Shown one piece after another: positions 5,290 through 9,464 of a stretch of DNA of 9,464 bases (the stretch's first letter is position 1; each line of letters starts with the position of its first letter). Position numbers and translations under genes: made by a program. This DNA comes from Negativicutes bacterium (GTDB lineage: Bacteria > Bacillota_C > Negativicutes > Sporomusales_B > JARLHX01). The stretch covers positions 1 through 9,464 of the forward strand of contig JARLHY010000099.1 of NCBI GenBank assembly GCA_031292015.1. The letters are read 5' to 3'. The notes under the pieces were generated by a model, which was not told the DNA's origin, made no database searches, and saw only the letters and a list, made by a program, of their open reading frames with translations.

Positions 5290-6060
5290 ATGGAACTGAA
5301 TTTTCAAGATTATCAAGAGTATGCAGCGAAAATCCTTGAGGAAGAAGCGATAAGAGAAATCGCCAGTCAAGTGCGCCCGCTGGGAAAATTTCGCAAGAAC
5401 GGGACCGGGTCCTGGGAGCCGGTTCCTTACGCCGGATACACAATCGTTACACCCACTGCGCCGGACGATGGCGCCAATGCCGGCACCTATCAGGTTTTGG
5501 ACGAAGTCAGGGAAGCTCTTCTCAGGGAACTCGACTTCGCCGGCGTGGTCATGGCGCCGTACACGGCGCTGCATATGACGGTAGCACGGCTGGTTTCCGG
5601 GGATGTTTTTGTTAAAAAAGTCCTGAAAGCCCGCGAAGAGTGTCTGCTTATCGTTTTGAGGCGGCTGTTTCTGAAGATTGCCAGACCGGGACCTTTACAG
5701 TATGAGATAAAAGGCCTGTCCCTTTTTCCTCAGGGCGTTGTCGCAGCGATGGTTTCGCCGGTTGGCCCGGCTGATTATCTTGGTTTGCAGGAGCTTCGGG
5801 ATCGCCTGTATACCGACACCGTGCTCAAAGAGCTGGGCGTTGACAGAAGTCGCGGTTTCAAGGGCCATGTTAGCTTGTGTTACATTGAAGAAATGTTGGA
5901 TGAAAACCGGAAAAAGGAGCTGAGCGACCTGATCGCCGCCATGAACCGACGGTTTTTTTCCGCGCCGCTGCCGTTTGCCATAACCCGGGCCGAGGTCAGA
6001 AAGTTTGAAGATTTTTCCCGGTTTTACCGTCAGGACAACTGGCCGGCCTTCGCACTGTAA
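5290..6060 (+). CDS. 2H-phosphoesterase-like protein (LigT/CPDase superfamily)
   Basis: A 256-residue soluble protein with no signal peptide or membrane segment. It carries two H-x-T/S motifs, H95-M-T97 (in A-L-H-M-T-V-A-R) and H193-V-S195 (in K-G-H-V-S-L-C-Y-I). They are about 100 residues apart, as in the 2H superfamily of RNA-end and cyclic-nucleotide phosphodiesterases. The paired histidines attack 2',3'-cyclic or 2'-5' phosphodiester bonds. The N-terminal 90 residues, including W42-E-P-V-P-Y-A-G-Y-T, are not LigT-like and may place it in a DUF1868-type branch, which I cannot confirm. AAGGG lies about eight bases before the ATG at 5290. It is divergent from the phosphatase, has its own promoter behind a Pho-box-like array, and is followed by a terminator. 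Substrate unknown. Confidence 0.65.
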   Translation: MELNFQDYQEYAAKILEEEAIREIASQVRPLGKFRKNGTGSWEPVPYAGYTIVTPTAPDDGANAGTYQVLDEVREALLRELDFAGVVMAPYTALHMTVARLVSGDVFVKKVLKAREECLLIVLRRLFLKIARPGPLQYEIKGLSLFPQGVVAAMVSPVGPADYLGLQELRDRLYTDTVLKELGVDRSRGFKGHVSLCYIEEMLDENRKKELSDLIAAMNRRFFSAPLPFAITRAEVRKFEDFSRFYRQDNWPAFAL

Positions 6061-6076
6061 ACACATAGCGAGCCCC

Positions 6077-6105
6077 AAAACACCGCCCCGTGAGGCGGCG
6101 TTTTT
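6077..6105 (+). terminator. Rho-independent terminator after the 2H-phosphoesterase-like gene
   Basis: AAAACACCGCC, a six-base CCGTGA loop, then GGCGGCGTTTTT. The core is a 5-bp CCGCC/GGCGG stem, then one A-C mismatch, one C-G pair and an A-T base running into a five-T tract. It lies 17 bases after the stop codon at 6060. Confidence 0.75.
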
Positions 6106-6119
6106 GCGTGAGGTGGCAA

Positions 6120-6135
6120 CTCAACTTTTGTTGAG
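6120..6135. repeat. Short inverted repeat in the spacer before the sensor kinase
   Basis: CTCAAC-TTTT-GTTGAG is a perfect 6-bp inverted repeat with a four-base loop. It lies between the preceding terminator and the candidate kinase promoter. It has no T-tract after it, so it is more likely a protein-binding site or chance than a terminator. The rest of the 6106-6308 spacer shows only the -10-like box. Confidence 0.3.
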
Positions 6136-6196
6136 GCAGGGGCAGGAATACAAAACATTGTTGTCAAATTAAATAAGATATTGCATTAATTTAGCA

Positions 6197-6202
6197 TATA
6201 AT
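6197..6202 (+). promoter_or_regulatory. Candidate -10 box of the hybrid kinase gene
   Basis: A consensus TATAAT lies in an AT-rich stretch about 106 bases before the preferred start at 6309. At 17 bases upstream the -35 position reads TAAGAT, not a match. TTGTCA at 6161-6166 is too distant. Call it a weak promoter candidate. Confidence 0.35.
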
Positions 6203-6308
6203 AGCGAAAAATGTTTTGAATCGTTGCAGGAAGAAGATTGCGGGAATCGTGAGTATGACTTTTCGGCGGGGCGCGGTTTTTGCCATGACGCAGGGAAGCG
6301 GGGCAGAC

Positions 6309-9300
6309 ATGGATAAACAAAGACGCACGGTGATCAAACTGAAATGGCTTGCTGTTTTGGCGGTGCTGGTGCTGACGGCGGTGTTTGCGCCTGCCTTTGC
6401 GGCGGAGACGGTGCCGACCAAAAAGGTGCTGATCCTGTATTCCAACAGCTCCGACATTCCGGTTCACGGATTGTTTGCCAGCGGGGTTCAGGAACGGATG
6501 GGGCAGATTCTGGCCGGAAGAATCGAATATATGTATGAATATCTTGACATGGCCAGGTATTCCGACAACAAGGATTACGGCGAGTCGCTGTCGCGGTTTC
6601 TTAAGGGGAAATACGCGGCCAACCGTCCTGACCTTGTCGTTACCCACTTCGAGCCGGCGGCCAATTTTATGACCGCCCACGGAGAACAAACCTTCCCCGG
6701 AGTGCCGGCTGTCTTCGGCCTGTATGAAGGCGAGGGCGAGAAGTATCCTGAGCCGTCGGCCAACTACCGCGACGTGGTCGGGACTTTTGGTATTCAAAAT
6801 GCCGTGAGCCTTATCCTCCAGGCGCAGCCGGCTACCAGGAAAATCTATGTGGTGGCCGGGGATTCGGAGCGGGAACGAAAAGCAGTGGCGGCTTTTGCCG
6901 AAAAAACAGCCGGCTTTGCCGGCCGGATCGAGTTCGTTTATCTCAATAAACTGACTTTCGAAGAGATGCTGGAGAAGGCAAAAAACAGCGAGGACGATTC
7001 GGTTATCTTGTACTTATACCTTTTCCGGGATGCGGCAGGCAGCGTCTTTGTGCCCGGAGATGCCCTGCAAAGGCTCTGCGAGGTGGCCCGGGTACCTGTC
7101 TACAGCTCGGTGTCGGTATTCATCGGCCGTGGTACGGTGGGGGGCTACATGTCCAGCCAGAAGACGCTGGGGGCAAAGGTGGCGGAAGTAGGGGCGGATA
7201 TTCTCCAGGGCAATATAGCGGCCCACGCCGGGATCGACAAAACGGTGGCGGCGGAATACATTTTCGACTGGCGGGAGTTGAAACGCTGGGGCATTGACGA
7301 GGGGCGCCTGCCGGCGGGCAGCAGGATCGAATTTCGTCAGCCCAGCGCGTGGGAAATCTATCGCTGGCAGATAGCCAGCGGAGCGCTGCTGGTGGCTGTC
7401 CTGGTGGCGGTGATCGCAATGCTGCTGATGAGCCGGCGGCGGAGGCGGCAGGCGCAGGAAGCCCTGCGCGAGCTCAACGCAGGCCTGGAACAGGTCGTGG
7501 TCGAGCGGACGGCCGAGCTGCAGCAGATCAACGCATCCCTGGAAGAGGAGATCACGGAGAAGAATGCCGCCGAGCAGTGCGTTCGAGAACAGGCCAAGCT
7601 CCTGGACTTTGCTTATGACTACATTTTCGTCCGCGACCTGGACAGCCGGGTTACCTATTGGAACCGGGGAGCGGAGCGGGGCTACGGATTCATGGCGGTC
7701 GAGGCGGTGGGGCGGATTACCCACGAGTTGCTGAAGACCGAATTTCCGGAGTCGATGGAGAAGACGATGGCCTGCACTTTTTCCGAAGGACGCTGGGAAG
7801 GGGAGCTGATCCACTTCCACAAGGACGGAGCGCGGATTGTTGTGCAGAGCTATTGGACCCTCAATCGGGACGCCTTGGGCGAACCTGTGTCGATTCTGGA
7901 AATCAACCATGACGTGACGGCCCAGCGGCAGGCGGAGGAACTGATCAGCCAACAGGCGCTGATGCTGGATTCTGCCAATGACCAGATCGTGATCTTTGAT
8001 TTTGACGGTACCATTCGCTACTGGAACCGCGGTGCGGAGCGGGGGTTCGGTTTTTCCCGGGAGGAGGTCCTGGGCCGGAATATTTATCAACTGCTGAACA
8101 CTGAGCTGCCTCAGTCCCTGGAAAGTATTTTCGAAGAGCTGGAGCGGGAGGGGTACTGGGAAGGGGAGTTGGTCGACACAACCAAGGCGGGATCACAGGC
8201 TGTCAGCAGATGCCACTGGACTTTGCACCGCAATTCTGACGGCAAGTATTCCGTTCTGGAGATCAGCCACGATATTACGGCTGAGAAGCAGGCGGCGGAA
8301 CTGATCCGGGAAGCAAATCTGCGGCTGGAGCGTTTCAATACCGAACTGGAGACGACAGTGTCCGATCGGACGGCCCAGCTCCAGGAGATCAATGCGACGC
8401 TGGAAGAGGAGATAGCGGAGCGGCAGGCAGCCCAGGAAGCGGCCGAGGGAGCCAATCGGGTCAAGGGAGAGTTCCTGGCCAATATGAGCCATGAGATCCG
8501 GACTCCGGTCAACGGCATCCTGGGCATGATTGACCTTACGCTGCTGACCGAGCTGACCTGGGAGCAGCAGGATAACCTTTTGACCGCCAAATCCTGTGTT
8601 CAGTCGCTTATCGGCATTATTAGCGACATCCTGGATTTTTCCAAGATGGAAGCAGGCAAGCTGTCGATCAACAAGGTAAATTTCAACTGTCAGGATATCA
8701 TAGACGAGGTTGTTAAAATGCATTCAAAGACGGCTCTGGGCAAGGGGCTTGATCTCAGCTATTCCTTGTCGGCGGCCGTGCCGGCCATGCTTGCCGGCGA
8801 TCCCAACCGCCTGCGCCAGGTTCTCAACAATCTGGTCAGCAACGCGATAAAATTCACCGACAGCGGCGGGCAAGTGACGCTGTTGGTAAAGTATGGCAAT
8901 ACAGGGGACGGAGGAGCCGAGCTGACCTTTTCGGTCAGTGATACCGGTATCGGCATCAGCGAGGAGGACAGGAAAAAGCTGTTCAGGCCCTTCAGCCAGG
9001 TCGACGGGTCGAACACCCGCCGCTATGGCGGAACCGGCCTTGGACTGGTAATTTCAAAGCAGCTTGTCGAGATGATGGGCGGGCGCATCTGGGTGGAAAG
9101 CGAGATAGGCAAGGGCAGTACCTTCGCCTTTACGATAAGGCTGCCGCTCGCTGTCACTGTCCACAAGACCAGGGAGCCGGCCCGGAAAGCAAAGCCGGAA
9201 AACCGTTCAGAACCCAAGGAACTTTCTGTGCTCCTGGCGGAAGATGAACCTGTCAGTCGGATGATTGTCCAGAAATACCTGGGCAAGCTCAAGCATCAGG

Positions 9301-9464
9301 TGGATTGTGCTGCCAACGGCCGTCAGGCGCTCGAAATGTTCGCCCAAAAACGCTACGACGCCGTTCTGATGGATATTCAGATGCCGGTTATGAATGGCGT
9401 GGAGGCCACGCGGCGCATCAGGGAAGCGGAAGCTGGCAGCGGACGATATACCCCGATCATCGCC
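6309..9464 (+). CDS. Hybrid sensor histidine kinase with ABC-type substrate-binding sensor domain (3' end outside window)
   Basis: An uninterrupted frame of 1052 codons runs off the window. Domains in order: signal peptide (1-31, ...A-P-A-F-A); extracytoplasmic ABC substrate-binding-like sensor (about 37-335, starting K-K-V-L-I-L-Y-S); TM helix (about 355-374) then R-rich stop-transfer; coiled coil (about 380-430); PAS1 (431-540); PAS2 (551-661); second coiled coil (661-715); HisKA with H728 in S-H-E-I-R-T-P; HATPase with N845 (N-box), D878-T-G-I-G-I and G907-G-T-G-L-G-L; receiver from about 973 with E978-D979 and phospho-acceptor D1022 in M-D-I-Q-M-P. The receiver is cut at P-I-I-A, so any later domain such as Hpt is unseen. 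The start at 6309 gives the cleanest signal peptide. In-frame ATGs at 6255 and 6285 are alternatives, none with a strong ribosome binding site. The ligand is unknown. Confidence 0.93.
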   Translation, partial: MDKQRRTVIKLKWLAVLAVLVLTAVFAPAFAAETVPTKKVLILYSNSSDIPVHGLFASGVQERMGQILAGRIEYMYEYLDMARYSDNKDYGESLSRFLKGKYAANRPDLVVTHFEPAANFMTAHGEQTFPGVPAVFGLYEGEGEKYPEPSANYRDVVGTFGIQNAVSLILQAQPATRKIYVVAGDSERERKAVAAFAEKTAGFAGRIEFVYLNKLTFEEMLEKAKNSEDDSVILYLYLFRDAAGSVFVPGDALQRLCEVARVPVYSSVSVFIGRGTVGGYMSSQKTLGAKVAEVGADILQGNIAAHAGIDKTVAAEYIFDWRELKRWGIDEGRLPAGSRIEFRQPSAWEIYRWQIASGALLVAVLVAVIAMLLMSRRRRRQAQEALRELNAGLEQVVVERTAELQQINASLEEEITEKNAAEQCVREQAKLLDFAYDYIFVRDLDSRVTYWNRGAERGYGFMAVEAVGRITHELLKTEFPESMEKTMACTFSEGRWEGELIHFHKDGARIVVQSYWTLNRDALGEPVSILEINHDVTAQRQAEELISQQALMLDSANDQIVIFDFDGTIRYWNRGAERGFGFSREEVLGRNIYQLLNTELPQSLESIFEELEREGYWEGELVDTTKAGSQAVSRCHWTLHRNSDGKYSVLEISHDITAEKQAAELIREANLRLERFNTELETTVSDRTAQLQEINATLEEEIAERQAAQEAAEGANRVKGEFLANMSHEIRTPVNGILGMIDLTLLTELTWEQQDNLLTAKSCVQSLIGIISDILDFSKMEAGKLSINKVNFNCQDIIDEVVKMHSKTALGKGLDLSYSLSAAVPAMLAGDPNRLRQVLNNLVSNAIKFTDSGGQVTLLVKYGNTGDGGAELTFSVSDTGIGISEEDRKKLFRPFSQVDGSNTRRYGGTGLGLVISKQLVEMMGGRIWVESEIGKGSTFAFTIRLPLAVTVHKTREPARKAKPENRSEPKELSVLLAEDEPVSRMIVQKYLGKLKHQVDCAANGRQALEMFAQKRYDAVLMDIQMPVMNGVEATRRIREAEAGSGRYTPIIA
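7599..8291 (+). repeat. Tandem internal duplication of the PAS module within the kinase gene
   Basis: PAS1 (7599-7928) and PAS2 (7959-8291) align along their length with one gap. They share Y-W-N-R-G-A-E-R-G-(Y/F)-G-F, W-E-G-E-L, W-T-L and I-(N/S)-H-D-(V/I)-T-A. The anchor Trp codons at 7659 and 8022 are 363 bp (121 codons) apart and DNA identity is visible around them. The flanking coiled coils (residues 389-423 and 676-710) are also copies, 20 of 35 residues identical by my count. The duplication therefore produced a coil-PAS-PAS-coil arrangement. Confidence 0.8.

Noticed and set aside
5146..5574. A 142-codon minus-strand open frame opposite the start of the 2H-like gene
   Set aside because: It is antisense to the conserved N-terminal part of that gene, overlaps the TTAACA arrays, and has no coding signature.
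7014..8090. A 358-codon open frame on the minus strand opposite the kinase
   Set aside because: It lies wholly antisense to a well-conserved kinase frame, is rich in H/R/P/Q as expected of a GC-rich shadow, and shows an internal repeat that merely mirrors the PAS duplication on the other strand.

Overview
This 9.46-kb window looks like chromosomal DNA from an anaerobic Gram-positive-lineage bacterium (Firmicutes). A spore-forming Negativicute of the Sporomusaceae type is my best guess. The reasons are a stand-alone corrinoid/MetH-reactivation protein, a membrane pyrophosphatase, TTAACA-type boxes resembling Bacillus PhoP sites, and a large hybrid kinase with an ABC-type ligand-binding sensor. 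The taxonomic guess is inference only. Coding DNA is moderately GC-rich, while the 1000-1160 spacer is strikingly AT-rich.

Layout from left to right. (1) Positions 1-128 hold the edge of an insertion sequence whose transposase-like gene starts at 57 and runs leftward out of the window. It appears to have landed inside the rho-independent terminator of the next gene. (2) Positions 154-840, minus strand: a stand-alone vitamin-B12-dependent methionine synthase activation-domain protein. (3) Positions 841-1240: a divergent intergenic region with a good sigma-70-type promoter for the pyrophosphatase, followed closely by a perfect 30-bp palindrome. (4) Positions 1241-3298, plus strand: membrane-integral pyrophosphatase HppA, of the K+-independent type by its Lys/Thr signature. 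(5) A strong 17-bp-stem terminator is shared with the convergent gene. (6) Positions 3341-5080, minus strand: a Tat-exported purple-acid-phosphatase-like metallophosphoesterase with a C-terminal copper-amine-oxidase-N-like domain. (7) Positions 5081-5289: a divergent control region with two 11-bp-phased arrays of TTAACA-like half-sites, closely resembling Pho boxes. (8) Positions 5290-6060, plus strand: a 2H-phosphoesterase-like protein with HMT and HVS motifs. (9) Positions 6309-9464, plus strand: a hybrid sensor histidine kinase. It has a signal peptide, ABC-type substrate-binding sensor, TM helix, coiled coil, PAS, PAS, coiled coil, HisKA, HATPase and a receiver cut by the window end. Because it has no stop in the window, it is easy to miss in a stop-to-stop ORF listing.

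Three adjacent genes act on phosphate bonds: pyrophosphate, extracellular phosphomonoesters or diesters, and a probable 2',3'- or cyclic-type phosphodiester. Two of them flank the Pho-box-like arrays. The simplest reading is a small phosphate-starvation locus beside an unrelated sensor kinase and an unrelated corrinoid-reactivation gene. No CRISPR array, tRNA or rRNA was seen.
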